A stretch of DNA of 64,000 nucleotides from Acetobacteraceae bacterium (GCA_030041255.1 JASHOF010000156.1:38153-102152), one strand, 5' to 3'. Counted from the first letter of the stretch, positions 9,071 to 18,089 are shown. The notes: a model not told the origin generated them from the sequence alone. Program-made: numbers and translations.

Positions 9071-9930
9071 CGGGCCTTCCCCAGAAGGCCCGTGGGGCGC
9101 ACCACCAGCACCACCGCCATGACGGCGAAGGTCAGCGCCTCCGCGTACGATGGGAAATATCCGATGCCGAATTCGGTCGCCATCCCGACCACGAGTGCGC
9201 CGACCGCGGAACCCTCCAGGCTCCCCATACCGCCCACAATCACTGCGGCGAGGGCGGCCACGAGATAACTGGAGTCGACGCCGGGCACGAGCGACAGCAG
9301 AGTCCCGTCGAGCACTCCGGCCATTCCTGCCAGCCCGGCACCGATAGCGAAGACCAACGCAAAAATACGTTGGATGTTAAGGCCGAGCACCGCCACCATC
9401 TGGCGATCGTCGATGCCGGCGCGGAGCACGACGCCCCAGATCGTCCGCTCGAGGAACAGCCACAACGCCAGGCCGGTCGCCAGGGCAACGCCGATGAGTG
9501 CAAGGGAATATGAGGAATATCTGAGCGCAGTGCCAGGGATTCGGATGCTATGACCAAGTGGCACCGGCGCCGGAATTTGGTAGCTGAGTCCGCCGTACGT
9601 CGCCACCAGCAAGTCGGCGATGACGATCGAAACCGCAATCGTGATCAGAGCCTCGGTCAGTTCCTGACCCTGATAATGGCGCAGAAGGCCCTGCTGAAGC
9701 ATCAGCCCCAGCGCAGCAGTAGCCGCACCGGCGGCGACGATCGCGAGCAGCCAGCTATGGGTCAGGGCGGCAACCGACCAGCCAAGGTAGCCGCCAAGCA
9801 GGAACAGTGACCCGTGGGCCATGTTGACGATGCGCATGACGCCGAAAATGAGCGAGAAGCCCGCTGCGACCAGGAAATAGAGTGCCGCCATTGCGACACC
9901 ATTAAGGGTCGTAAGGGCGAACTCTTCCAC
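9067..9930 (-). CDS. livH: Branched-chain amino acid-type ABC permease (LivH)
   Basis: A 287-residue permease beginning at GTG 9930 with 'VEEFALTTLNGVAMAALYFL', the usual LivH N-terminus, followed by 'GLSLIFGVMRIVN'-like spacing and the loop 'AVLGLNIQRIFALVFAIGAGLAG'. It overlaps the preceding GntR gene by 29 bases and livM by 4 bases, so expression is tightly linked to the regulator. Confidence 0.88.
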   Translation of the reverse strand: MEEFALTTLNGVAMAALYFLVAAGFSLIFGVMRIVNMAHGSLFLLGGYLGWSVAALTHSWLLAIVAAGAATAALGLMLQQGLLRHYQGQELTEALITIAVSIVIADLLVATYGGLSYQIPAPVPLGHSIRIPGTALRYSSYSLALIGVALATGLALWLFLERTIWGVVLRAGIDDRQMVAVLGLNIQRIFALVFAIGAGLAGMAGVLDGTLLSLVPGVDSSYLVAALAAVIVGGMGSLEGSAVGALVVGMATEFGIGYFPSYAEALTFAVMAVVLVVRPTGLLGKAR

Positions 9931-10684
9931 TGCTGTCTCCGCCCCGCGTGTTCTTCGAGTCTTTCAGCTTACCGCTGGTTGCAACATGGCCCGTGCCGGC
10001 TTCGAAAAATCCGGTCGATTCGAGGTGTCGGATCAAGAGCTCACACGAGGCCTCCGTGTGCGCCCTGATAGCAGCGGCGACGCGGGCCGCGTCTCGAGCG
10101 CGTAACGCCTCTATGATCTCGCCGTGCCGTGTCGCCTCGATCCACCCGGGAATCAGAGCGTAGAAGTGAACTGGACGGAAGCGCCATGCGAGCGACATGA
10201 AGCGGTGCAGGAGTTGGGGGTCCGTCGTTCGCCGCGTGATCGTGTCGTGGAACAGACGGTTGAGTTCGCCCACGCGCACAGGCTCACCCGTTGCGGCCTC
10301 ATGAGCAATCGATGCGTCAAGCTCTTCCAGCGCGCGCAGATCAGCTTCGACGAGGGAGTCGATCGTCCGCTGCACCAGAATGCTCTCGACGTGCGCCGCG
10401 AGTTTGAATACGTCGCGGATGTCTCCTCGGGCCAGGCGGGCGACGGAATAGCCACGTCGAGGCTCCAGGTTGACCAGACCTTCTTTCTCCAAGAGGACGA
10501 GCGCCTCGCGGATCGGCGTTGTGCTGACGCCTAACATGCTGGTCAGATCTTGTGGGCGGATCCGGGTGCCGGGCGCCAATTGCCCGGAAAACACGAGCTC
10601 ACCAATGCACGAAGCTGCGTCAAGGGCGAGCTTGGTCGGCCGCAGCGGGTACGTGGGACTGACTGTTCCCGTTACGTTCGGCAT
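9902..10684 (-). CDS. GntR-family regulator, FadR/VanR subfamily with FCD domain
   Basis: A 260-residue regulator from the ATG at 10684, which has a GGAGGGG element nine bases upstream; longer starts (ATG 10717, TTG 10753) are possible. The N-terminal winged helix reads 'LAPGTRIRPQDLTSMLGVS' and 'PIREALVLLEKEGLV'. The C-terminal all-helical FCD effector domain has His positions in 'LNRLFHD', 'RHGEIIEAL' and 'AIRAHTEAS' that normally coordinate a metal and bind a carboxylate. It is the first gene of the leftward operon, so it probably controls the importer and hydrolases in response to their substrate or product, and its own synthesis. Confidence 0.85.
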   Translation of the reverse strand: MPNVTGTVSPTYPLRPTKLALDAASCIGELVFSGQLAPGTRIRPQDLTSMLGVSTTPIREALVLLEKEGLVNLEPRRGYSVARLARGDIRDVFKLAAHVESILVQRTIDSLVEADLRALEELDASIAHEAATGEPVRVGELNRLFHDTITRRTTDPQLLHRFMSLAWRFRPVHFYALIPGWIEATRHGEIIEALRARDAARVAAAIRAHTEASCELLIRHLESTGFFEAGTGHVATSGKLKDSKNTRGGDSSGRVRPYDP

Positions 10685-10740
10685 TCCAGGCCCCTCCGGA
10701 AGAACCGGGCGTTCCATGGAGCTTCTTTGTGTCGAAATTG

Positions 10741-10767
10741 GATATAATGTCAAGGACTTTAAATCAA
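10741..10767 (-). promoter_or_regulatory. AT-rich candidate promoter for the GntR-ABC-amidase operon
   Basis: Read leftward, TTGATT (10767-10762) precedes TATATC (10746-10741) by 15 bases, inside the only AT-rich stretch near the operon. A TTGACA (10753-10748) overlaps. The spacing is short and no start site is known. Confidence 0.3.
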
Positions 10768-10789
10768 ATATATGTTCCCTTTCTGTTCA

Positions 10790-11070
10790 GAAAACGAACC
10801 AGGAGGCCTTCTGAAAGCTCGGGGGTACCGCCGCCCGGGAGATACGCGTCCCGAGGCACATGACGGAAATGGGAGGGGCTGGGTACGGTGGCGGCGCGAA
10901 CCGGCGCCAAACTATAGCTCTTCGTGACCTTCGAGGATCTGCTTCATCCTGTGTGGGTGTCTCGTGGCTGTATGGGCTCTCACGAAAACCCTCGCAGCCA
11001 CTGGTCAAATAGTGCGGACGACGCGGCCTGACGGGAACGCAACACACGCGCGGCGCCACGCGGCCGCGCT
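10790..11070. other. Intergenic region between larB and the GntR operon
   Basis: No supported gene is seen. It separates the 3' end of the lar operon from the upstream region of the GntR operon and should contain the larB terminator, but no clear hairpin with a T-run is visible. Confidence 0.4.
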
Positions 11071-11781
11071 CTACTCAGACGCGAAAACCCGGATCAGCTT
11101 CAGCGCGGCGCATGCCGCGCCAAAGCCATTGTCGATGTTCACCGCGACCACGCCGGGTGCACAGGAGGCAAGCGCGCTGTTGAGCGCTGTGTGGCCACCA
11201 GCCGCGACACCGTAGCCGACCGAGGTCGGGACCGCGATCACCAGCCCCGGCACCTGGCCGGCAATGACACTGAACAGCGCCCCTTCCATCCCCGCAACGA
11301 CGATCACGATCCGCCACTCCGTGATCTCGTCCAGGCGATCGAGGAGGCGCCACAGCCCGGCAACGCCGACATCGCCGATCACCGGCACCGCTACGCCGTG
11401 AAACGCAAGGCTGCGTTCAACCTCCACTGCAATGGCCATGTCGGAGGTGCCCGCAGAGACGATGCCGACCCGGCGCGTCGCCGGAGCCGGCAGGCCGTGA
11501 TCGAGTACGGCGGTGCGCGAGAGAGGATCGTAATCGAGACGGCTCTGCACTTCCCGATCGAGTTCGGCGAAACGTCTCTCGTCGAGCTTGGTCAGGAACA
11601 GCGAGTGCCGGCGCTTGTCCGCCAGCGACAGGATGCGACCGATCTGCTCCGCGGTCTTATCGGCGCAGTAGACTGCTTCGCCGATGCCGGTGCGTGCTTC
11701 GCGTTGCCAGTCGGGTGTTATTCCATGCTCAGGCACCGGAGGGCGCGCCCAGGAATGCGCTTCCCCGGCGATAGGGGGCAT
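11071..11781 (-). CDS. larB: LarB, nicotinate adenine dinucleotide carboxylase/hydrolase for nickel-pincer cofactor
   Basis: A 236-residue protein with the LarB core 'GIVSAGTSDMAIAVEVERSL', 'GDVGVAGLWRLLDRL', 'VIVVAGMEGAL' and 'AVPTSVGYG', a PurE-like fold. LarB carboxylates the pyridine ring of NaAD and cleaves AMP to give P2CMN, the first step of the nickel-pincer nucleotide pathway. It is the last gene of the lar operon. The ATG at 11781 overlaps larE by 53 bases; a GTG at 11736 would shorten this to 8 bases and fits the usual LarB N-terminus ('DWQREARTGIGEAVYC') equally well. Confidence 0.92.
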   Translation of the reverse strand: MPPIAGEAHSWARPPVPEHGITPDWQREARTGIGEAVYCADKTAEQIGRILSLADKRRHSLFLTKLDERRFAELDREVQSRLDYDPLSRTAVLDHGLPAPATRRVGIVSAGTSDMAIAVEVERSLAFHGVAVPVIGDVGVAGLWRLLDRLDEITEWRIVIVVAGMEGALFSVIAGQVPGLVIAVPTSVGYGVAAGGHTALNSALASCAPGVVAVNIDNGFGAACAALKLIRVFASE

Positions 11782-12532
11782 AGCCGACCAGGCTCCGGCC
11801 AGACCCGGCGATCATCGCTTCGACCGCGGCCCGGGTGGTGGCGCCGGCCGGCGCGCTCAGCCGTTGCAGCACGCCGCTCTCGACCTCGAGACAGACACCC
11901 CGCCGCCTGATCCGACAGCGTACGTCGATCGGGCCGAACTCGGCGCGCAGCAGGCGTTCGACCTCGTCCGCGAACACCAGATCATCCGCCTCGACGCGGA
12001 TCCCGGTCTCGATCCGGCTCGCAAGGCATGGCGCAGCCGGCAACTCCGCCAGGTCGTCGAGTCCGAGCCGCCGCGCGCACGCGCGGATGTCGGATTTGGC
12101 CATTCCGGCCTCTACGAATGGATGGCGGACGCCGTGCTCGGCCGCAGCCTCGAGGCCAGGACGATAATCGCCGAGATCGTCCGTGTTCGTGCCGGAGAAA
12201 ATGACCCCACGGAAGGCAACAGCAATCCGACGATAGAGATTGCTCTTGCAGAAAAAGCAGCGATTGATGGGGTTGGCGCGATAGCGAGGATCGGCGAACT
12301 CCCCGGCATCGATCGACCGCAGCACCCAACCATAACGTTCCGCGTGCGAACGCACCCGCGCCGTCGCCTCGGCCGGCACCGCGGGCGAGACGGCATGAAC
12401 CATTTGTGCTCGCGCTCCAAAGTGGCGTTGGGCGAGATGAGCGAGTGTGGTGCTGTCGACGCCGCCGCTGACCGCCACCAGGACGCTGTCGAACGTCGCG
12501 AAGAGGTGCTCGAGATTGCGCTCCGGCGTCAT
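11729..12532 (-). CDS. larE: LarE, ATP-dependent sulfur transferase for nickel-pincer cofactor
   Basis: A 267-residue PP-loop protein: 'VAVSGGVDSTTLAHLA' near the N-terminus is the ATP-pyrophosphatase motif. LarE adenylates the pyridine carboxylates made by LarB and converts them to thiocarboxylates. Cysteines occur in 'NRCFFCKSN' and 'APCLASR'; in different family members a Cys either donates its own sulfur or helps hold an iron-sulfur cluster, and which applies here cannot be told by eye. The ATG overlaps the larC stop by four bases. Confidence 0.92.
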   Translation of the reverse strand: MTPERNLEHLFATFDSVLVAVSGGVDSTTLAHLAQRHFGARAQMVHAVSPAVPAEATARVRSHAERYGWVLRSIDAGEFADPRYRANPINRCFFCKSNLYRRIAVAFRGVIFSGTNTDDLGDYRPGLEAAAEHGVRHPFVEAGMAKSDIRACARRLGLDDLAELPAAPCLASRIETGIRVEADDLVFADEVERLLRAEFGPIDVRCRIRRRGVCLEVESGVLQRLSAPAGATTRAAVEAMIAGSGRSLVGYAPYRRGSAFLGAPSGA

Positions 12533-13734
12533 GACTCGCGTTCCACGGTGCGCAACGCCCGCGCCACGGCGGATCGACGCACGCGGGCCCTGTCTGCGGC
12601 ACCCCCGCCCAGCGCGGCGACATCGTCGGCCTCGGCTTTGCCGGTTTGTCGCCGCGGCCGATCCGCGAGCTTCACGCGCACGTGGCCGCCCTCATGCTCG
12701 ACATCGACCGTCCGTCTCGGCAACACCGTGCGTTCCTCGTATCGCACACGCACGCCGAGCGTCGTCGTTTCTTCGAACACAGCTTCGACGACCGCATCGC
12801 GAAAGGCCGGATCCGCCAGCACGCGCACCGCCTGGAGAAGGCGTCCTTTCTTACCGATGCCCGGAAAGCTCGCGACGTCACGAACGCACGGCAAGCCACG
12901 AAGACGATCGAGCCCGATCACCAGATCCTCCGGCGACTGGTCGTCGATCTCGAACTCGAGGACCAGAACCGCCTCGCCCGCCGTCTCAGCCGTCGCAAAG
13001 GCAAGGACACGCAATACATTCGGAATCCCCTCCAGTTCGCGGCTGCCCGCTCCCACCCCGCTCGCGACCAGCCTGCCGGGCGGCCCGGCGCCGGCGGATT
13101 GCGCATCGAGATAACGCAGGATCGCAGCGCCCGTCGGGGTCACTCTCTCGCCGGGAACGCCGTCATCGGCGCGAAAGCTGAATCCGGCGAGGAGGTGCGC
13201 CGCGGCAGGCGCGGGGATCGGCAAAACGCCGTGCGCGGCTTTTACCGTGCCGCTGCCGAGCGGGAGCGGCCGGCAATGCCAGCGCGCTCCGGCCAGAAGA
13301 TCGATGATTCCGGCCGCAGCCACGACATCGGCCTGCGTGTCCCAGTCCGCGAGTTCGTGAAAATGCACGCTCTCGACAGCCACCCGATGGACCGTCGCCT
13401 CGGCCTCTGCCAGCAATGCGAGGATGGCGAGTGCGTGCTTGCGAACCGACTGCGCGAGCGGCGCCTCGGCAAGCCTTCGGCGGAGGTCGGGGTAGGCACC
13501 GCTCGGCACCTCCGCATTTCCTTCGAACACGAAGCGAGCGCCGGATAGCCCGCCGCTCCGGCGTTCGACGAGCGAGACCTTGCAGCCGGACGGAAGACCG
13601 CTGTCGACGACCGCTCGTCGCACCGGCTCGACAAAGCTCGGCCACGCGTCTAGCATTGCGGCAACGAACATGTCGCCGCTGATCCCGCCGACGGGATCGA
13701 GAATGACGAGCGAGGGAACCGGCTCCGTCTTCAT
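12529..13734 (-). CDS. larC: LarC, nickel-insertion protein (single uninterrupted ORF)
   Basis: A 401-residue protein beginning 'LVILDPVGGISGDMFVAAMLD', the LarC N-terminal signature, with 'HFHELADWDTQADVVAAA' and 'VTPTGAAILRYL' in the first half and the LarC2-type C-terminal part. LarC is a CTP-dependent cyclometallase that inserts nickel into the pincer nucleotide. In Lactiplantibacillus the gene is split and needs a programmed frameshift to give full-length protein; here it is one continuous frame. It starts right beside the larA stop and overlaps larE by four bases. Confidence 0.92.
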   Translation of the reverse strand: MKTEPVPSLVILDPVGGISGDMFVAAMLDAWPSFVEPVRRAVVDSGLPSGCKVSLVERRSGGLSGARFVFEGNAEVPSGAYPDLRRRLAEAPLAQSVRKHALAILALLAEAEATVHRVAVESVHFHELADWDTQADVVAAAGIIDLLAGARWHCRPLPLGSGTVKAAHGVLPIPAPAAAHLLAGFSFRADDGVPGERVTPTGAAILRYLDAQSAGAGPPGRLVASGVGAGSRELEGIPNVLRVLAFATAETAGEAVLVLEFEIDDQSPEDLVIGLDRLRGLPCVRDVASFPGIGKKGRLLQAVRVLADPAFRDAVVEAVFEETTTLGVRVRYEERTVLPRRTVDVEHEGGHVRVKLADRPRRQTGKAEADDVAALGGGAADRARVRRSAVARALRTVERES

Positions 13735-15021
13735 TCAGACCGCCACATATTTGGGAATGACGTAAGGACCCTCAGGGATGAACGCCGCGGCCGCGTCGCC
13801 ACCCGCGGCAACCGCATCACGAACGGCGGCATCGAGGTCGCTCACCAGATCGATGCCGGTCAGCGCCCGATCCTCGCCTGGCAGGCCGCTGGAATAGAGC
13901 TGCACGCGTCCCACACGCATGGGCTTGAGCTGCATCTCCGTCTGCCATTCGTCGATGTCGGCGAGAGCCTTGGGCAAGATGCTGCGGAGAAACCCTTGGG
14001 GCCCCATCTCGACCAGACGCCGCTGGGCGGCACGGAACTCTTTCGACCCGAGCCCTTCCGAGCAGTCCGATGCGATGATCAGCGTGCCCCCAGGGGCCAG
14101 GATGTCCACCGGCGTCACCATCCCCTTGACGGTCTGATAGTAGGTCCGATCGAGCGGAAAGCCGGCCGCCGAGGTCACGACGGTCTTGAACCGGCGCGGC
14201 ACCGGCACCTGGATCCAATCCTCGACGAAACGCACGGCAGCCATGTGGCTGGCAATAATCTCGCCGTACGAAACGAAGACCAGTTCGCGCTGCTCGTTAA
14301 TGACCGTGTTGAGCGCCGTGACATCGCCGAGCATGCGGACGATTTCGAGCTGCTCCTCGTGCAATGGATTGCCCGCGAGATGGCACGAAACCGCAGCCGG
14401 GTCCTCCATGAAGGCGGCCGAATGGAAGGTTCGGATCGTGTCGGCATGCGCGATGCCGGGAGCGACCACCTTGCGCCCGCCGGAGTAGCCGGCCATGAAG
14501 TGCGGCTCGACTAGGCCGGTGGCGATGCGAACCTCGGCCTCGAGGAAGCGGCGGTCGAGCTTGACCGGCACGCCTCGGCCTTTGGTCCGCCCGAGATCGA
14601 CATGGGCATCGTCGTCGCGCGCGAAATGATTGACCACCCGGACTTTGTCGAGCACCCACGGATCGCCAACGACCTGGCGTAGCTCCTCGCCTTCGTTCGG
14701 ACGATGCAGCCCGGTTGCTACCAGCACCCTGATCGCCTCGGCGGCCATGCCGGCGCCGAGCAACTGCTCGATGATCGGGCGCAGGAATAAATGGTTCGGT
14801 ACCGGACGCGTGATGTCGCAAATCAGAATGCAGGCGCTCGCTTTGCCGCGCGCATAATCCGCGAGCGCCGGGGCGCCGATCGGTCGAGCCAGCGCCTCGG
14901 CAATAGCCGCTCGGGGGTCGGGCAGCGGAGCGCGCTCATGTTTGCGGATCACCGTCTCGCGGCAGCCCGCCGGCACCGAGACTGCGATTGTCGCTTTGCC
15001 ATACCGAAGTTCGACCTTCAT
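13735..15021 (-). CDS. larA: LarA-family nickel-pincer 2-hydroxyacid racemase
   Basis: A 428-residue enzyme from the ATG at 15021. The residues that carry or serve the nickel-pincer cofactor in lactate racemase are present at nearly identical numbers: Lys184 in 'YSGGRKVVAPG' (covalent tether), His174 in 'VEPHF', His200 in 'TIRTFH', plus His106 in 'ATGLHRP' and the 'DITR' acid/arginine pair near 69-72. It is the first gene of larA-C-E-B, so substrate enzyme and cofactor synthesis are co-expressed. The family also contains racemases and epimerases of other 2-hydroxyacids, so lactate is likely but not certain. No lactate permease or LarR-type regulator adjoins it. Confidence 0.9.
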   Translation of the reverse strand: MKVELRYGKATIAVSVPAGCRETVIRKHERAPLPDPRAAIAEALARPIGAPALADYARGKASACILICDITRPVPNHLFLRPIIEQLLGAGMAAEAIRVLVATGLHRPNEGEELRQVVGDPWVLDKVRVVNHFARDDDAHVDLGRTKGRGVPVKLDRRFLEAEVRIATGLVEPHFMAGYSGGRKVVAPGIAHADTIRTFHSAAFMEDPAAVSCHLAGNPLHEEQLEIVRMLGDVTALNTVINEQRELVFVSYGEIIASHMAAVRFVEDWIQVPVPRRFKTVVTSAAGFPLDRTYYQTVKGMVTPVDILAPGGTLIIASDCSEGLGSKEFRAAQRRLVEMGPQGFLRSILPKALADIDEWQTEMQLKPMRVGRVQLYSSGLPGEDRALTGIDLVSDLDAAVRDAVAAGGDAAAAFIPEGPYVIPKYVAV

Positions 15022-15129
15022 GGCGGCCTCCACCGACCGGGTGCCGGGCCTCAGTATACAGCAAGAGCGGGCCAATCGCCTGCCGCCGGTGAACCCTCAG
15101 GGGGAGGGGCTTACCTCGACGCACGCAGA

Positions 15130-16044
15130 AAGTCCGTCGCGGCGGCCGCGGCTCCTTTTTGCCTTCGTCCCCGACCATCTCGTGCCACGGCCTCCCACGC
15201 CCGCGGTTCTGATCGGGCCGGGCTGGCCAGCCCGGCCCGGGCATCTCAATCTGACCCAAACGGACGGCAACGTCATAAGACAAGCGGTGCGTGACCTCTA
15301 CCGCGATCTCCGCGGCGCAAAGCTCGTCGAGCAGCCTGAGGGCGTTCTTGCCCGCAATGCCGGGAACCCGCGCCAGCGAGGTGGCAGAGATCATAGGCGC
15401 AGCCACTAGCACGTCCACCGCTGCGGTGGCATGCGATGTCTTCCGTCGCGGAGCAATGGCTCGCTGCGCTTCGAGCCAGGCTCGCTCCATGGTGACAAGA
15501 AGACCGAGGCAGTCGGCAGCCTCCGCCGCCAAGGCCCGCACAAAGGCCGCCGTCCAGATCCCCGACTCCGACGACCGCATCGCGCGCAGAGCAGCGGCTC
15601 CGGTCAGCGGCACGGGCAGCCGGAGAAGGTGGCGGCCGGTCCAGAAGTGAACGAGGGCCGTGTGGAATCGGCGCCCTCCCCTCCCCGCTCTCGATCCAGA
15701 CCCGGAAACCATGCGCAACTGCGAGCAGCGGCGGCAAAACGTCGGGTTGGCCAGCGAGCACAGACTCGGCTCGTTGCACCTCCCCTTCCTGATCAAAGTC
15801 CGGTTCCACCGGCCACTGATGCAAAGTGAGCGCTCTCCGGGCGGCATCGATGATGCGCAGGTAGGGGTCCATGCGCAGCCGCAACCCTTCGAGCATCGCC
15901 GCCAGATGCCAGGATCGATCGCGGCCCCATCCACGCTTGCCTGGCGGCGCATGGCGTCGAGCCGCGCCCGATAGAGGAAGGCTTGGCGGAGCGGATGGCT
16001 TGCCAGCGCCTGATCGAGGCGGGCCATCGCTGCGGAAGCCTCGG
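15130..16044 (-). pseudogene. DUF1612-like (RHE_PE00001-type) helix-turn-helix protein, broken
   Basis: Leftward translation from ~16044 gives 'MARLDQALASHPLRQAFLYR', then in another frame 'LRLRMDPYLRIIDAARRALT' and 'PPLLAVAHGFRVWIE', then back in the first frame 'ALVHFWTGRHLLRLPVPLTG' and a C-terminal winged-helix-like part ending near 'RPDQNRGRGRP'. Read together they make one protein of the rhizobial DUF1612/DUF1403-like kind, with frameshifts near 15900 and 15665 and the 5' end missing where a transposase begins. The family name is from memory of the pattern and is tentative; that it is a broken gene is clear. Confidence 0.5.
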
Positions 16045-16939
16045 CGACAGCATCATCGCTTTGTATGCGCGCGGCCTGACGGTGCGCGAGATTCAGGGTT
16101 ATCCGGCCGAAGCCTATGGCACGGAGGTCGGCCACGACTTGATCGGCACGGTGACGGACGGGGTTCTGGCGGAGGTGACCGCCTGGCAAGGCCAGCCGTT
16201 GGAGCCGGTCTATCCGGTGGTGTTCTTCGACGCGTTGCGGGTGAAGACCCGGGGAGACAATGGGGTGCGCGACAAGGCGGTGTATCTGGCGCCGGGTGTG
16301 CGGCGCGATGGCACACGGGAGGTGCTGGGCCTGTGGATCGAGAGCACCGAGGGGACCCCATTCTGGATGAAGGTTTTCAACGACCTGAAGACCCGCGGCG
16401 TGAACGACAGCCTGATCGCGGTGAGCGACGGGCTGACGGGGATGCCGGCGGCGCTGGAAGCGGTATTCCCGCGGACGACGCAGCAAACCTGTATTGTCCA
16501 CCTGAACCGCAACAGCCTCGACGACGCCAGCTGGAAGGACCGCAAGATGCTGGCCAAGGCGCTGCGTCCGATCTATGCGGCGGCCAGCGCCGAGGCGGCG
16601 GCATGGGATGCGTTCGCGGACGGTGAATGGGGCCGGAAGTTCCCCACCGTGGTTGCCGCGTAGCGGCGGGCCTGGGCGCAGGTGGTCCCGTTCTTCGCGT
16701 TCCCGTCTGAGATCAGGCGGGTGATCTACACCACCCATGCGGTCGAGAGCGTGAACGCGCCACTGCGCAAGATCATCAAGACGCGCGGCCATTTCCGGAC
16801 CGACGACGCGGCGAACAAGCTGATCTGGCTGGCGCTGCGTAACATCGCCGCCGACTGGGGGAAGGCGGCGCATCGCTGGCAGACAGCGATGAACCAGTTC
16901 GCGATCCTATACGAGGGCCGCTTCGATGCGGTGGGCTGA
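16044..16939 (+). pseudogene. IS256-family transposase, 5'-truncated with internal amber stop
   Basis: The frame begins abruptly with 'DSIIALYARGLTVREIQGYP' and continues through 'PVVFFDALRVKTR' (first catalytic Asp), 'VSDGLTGMPAALEAVFP' (second Asp), 'QQTCIVHLNRNS' and, after a TAG at 16661-16663, 'VIYTTHAVESVNAPLRKI' (Glu region), ending in TGA at 16939. All three DDE blocks of the IS256 mutator-type transposase are there, but the first ~100 residues are missing and the amber codon splits the rest. It is inactive as read. Its left junction is also where the DUF1612-like gene is cut. Confidence 0.85.
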
Positions 16940-16974
16940 TCCCTTGGTTCATCGTTCCGTAACGGAGAACAGCC

Positions 16975-17295
16975 GTGCCCAGAGGCCGTGAACCAGAAGG
17001 CAGCACCGCGCTGACCAACGCCGAACGCCAGGCCCGCTTCCGTGCCCGGCGGCTGACGCTCCCATCACCCGGCGCTGCCAAATCGCCCCGGCCGGCACGG
17101 CGCAGCCGCTCGAAACGGTGGAACGCCGCGCTGGCCAAGATGATCGCGGTGCAGGCCGAGTGTGCCGCGTGGTTCGAAGCCCTGCCCGAAAGCCTGCGCG
17201 ACAGCACCACCGCGGCGGCGCTTCAGGAGCTGATCGATCTCGATCTGGACACCATCGCCACGGTCCAGCCGCCGCCTGGCTATGGCCGTGACTGA
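16975..17295 (+). CDS. Small basic protein with 'TNAERQARFRARR' motif, IS-associated
   Basis: A 106-residue protein starting at GTG with a GGAG element 8 bases upstream. The N-terminal third is rich in Arg ('NAERQARFRARR'), and the C-terminal half is acidic and helical. Similar short proteins are often found beside transposases in alphaproteobacteria; no function is established. It starts 35 bases after the IS256 remnant and may be a passenger of the same element. Confidence 0.5.
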   Translation: MPRGREPEGSTALTNAERQARFRARRLTLPSPGAAKSPRPARRSRSKRWNAALAKMIAVQAECAAWFEALPESLRDSTTAAALQELIDLDLDTIATVQPPPGYGRD

Positions 17296-17478
17296 CCGCG
17301 ACGTCGCGACGTCCTGGCCAACCGTGGCGCAGCGCCGGAGCCATGCCAGGTCGGGGCGAAGGAACAGGCGCCTTGATCGAACCAAGGAACAACCGCCGGC
17401 CGGCGCTATGGCCTTGTCGGCGCGGTGATCCGTTGCCTACAGTCAATCGCCCGATGGTGGGCGAGACTGAACCTCGCC

Positions 17479-18042
17479 TCACACACAGAAATTCGGACAG
17501 TCCCGCCGGCAGCCCGGCAGCCTCTGCGGCTCCCGGGCCATGACGATGCGTCCGACAGCATCGGTCCGGCCCAACGTCACGCCAAAGAAGAACCGCCAAG
17601 CGCACACGGTCTGATCGACGGGCGGCCACGAGCGCTTCTCGCCGATCAGATGCAACTGATAGGCACGCACCTCGTCAAAGCCCAGCCGATCGGGAGAGCG
17701 CCCACAATACCGGCTGAACTTGGCGACCGCATGGAGGTAGGATCGCTGCGTTGCCGGCGAGAGGTTGCCGATTTCATCGAGCGCGAGGTTGCGGCGCAAA
17801 TACCGCACGTTCTCGGGAACGGGCTCGACTGCAAAGACATGCCCGGCACTGCACCGCATGACCAGGACCAGGGTGACGAGCCCGATATTGGCGCCGACGT
17901 CGAGCGTTATGGCGTCCTCGGGAAGGTACCTGCCGATGCAGCGCGCCATCGGAAAGTGGCGGGAATCAAAGCCCTTCTGCGCCTGCCAGAAGGGATCGCC
18001 GGGTGCACCGGCGAGCCAAGCCTGGCGGTCCCCGATCGTCAT
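17479..18042 (-). pseudogene. FkbM methyltransferase N-terminus fused to tyrosine-recombinase N-terminus
   Basis: A 187-codon chimera. Residues 1-91 are an FkbM-type methyltransferase start: 'AITLDVGANIGLVTLVL' (SAM motif I) and 'VFAVEPVPENVRYLRRNL'. From residue 92 (base ~17769) the sequence switches in frame to 'LSPATQRSYLHAVAKFSRY' and 'DRLGFDEVRAYQLHL', the SAM-like N-terminal arm of tyrosine integrases that accompany IS91-type elements, and stops before any catalytic domain. Neither half is complete. The methyltransferase lies 47 bases downstream of a glycosyltransferase gene, so it once belonged to the polysaccharide cluster and was cut by an integration. Confidence 0.8.
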
Positions 18043-18089
18043 GGTGTGGACCGGCTTCGTCTCCTTCCTCGATTCTCCCGAGGCCGGTG

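Noticed and set aside
14936..16873. A 645-codon leftward open frame across larA 5' end, broken genes and transposase
   Set aside because: It is mostly antisense to the IS256 transposase and upstream DNA; only parts of it (about 15130-15665 and 15900-16044) carry the DUF1612-like fragments, listed as a pseudogene.
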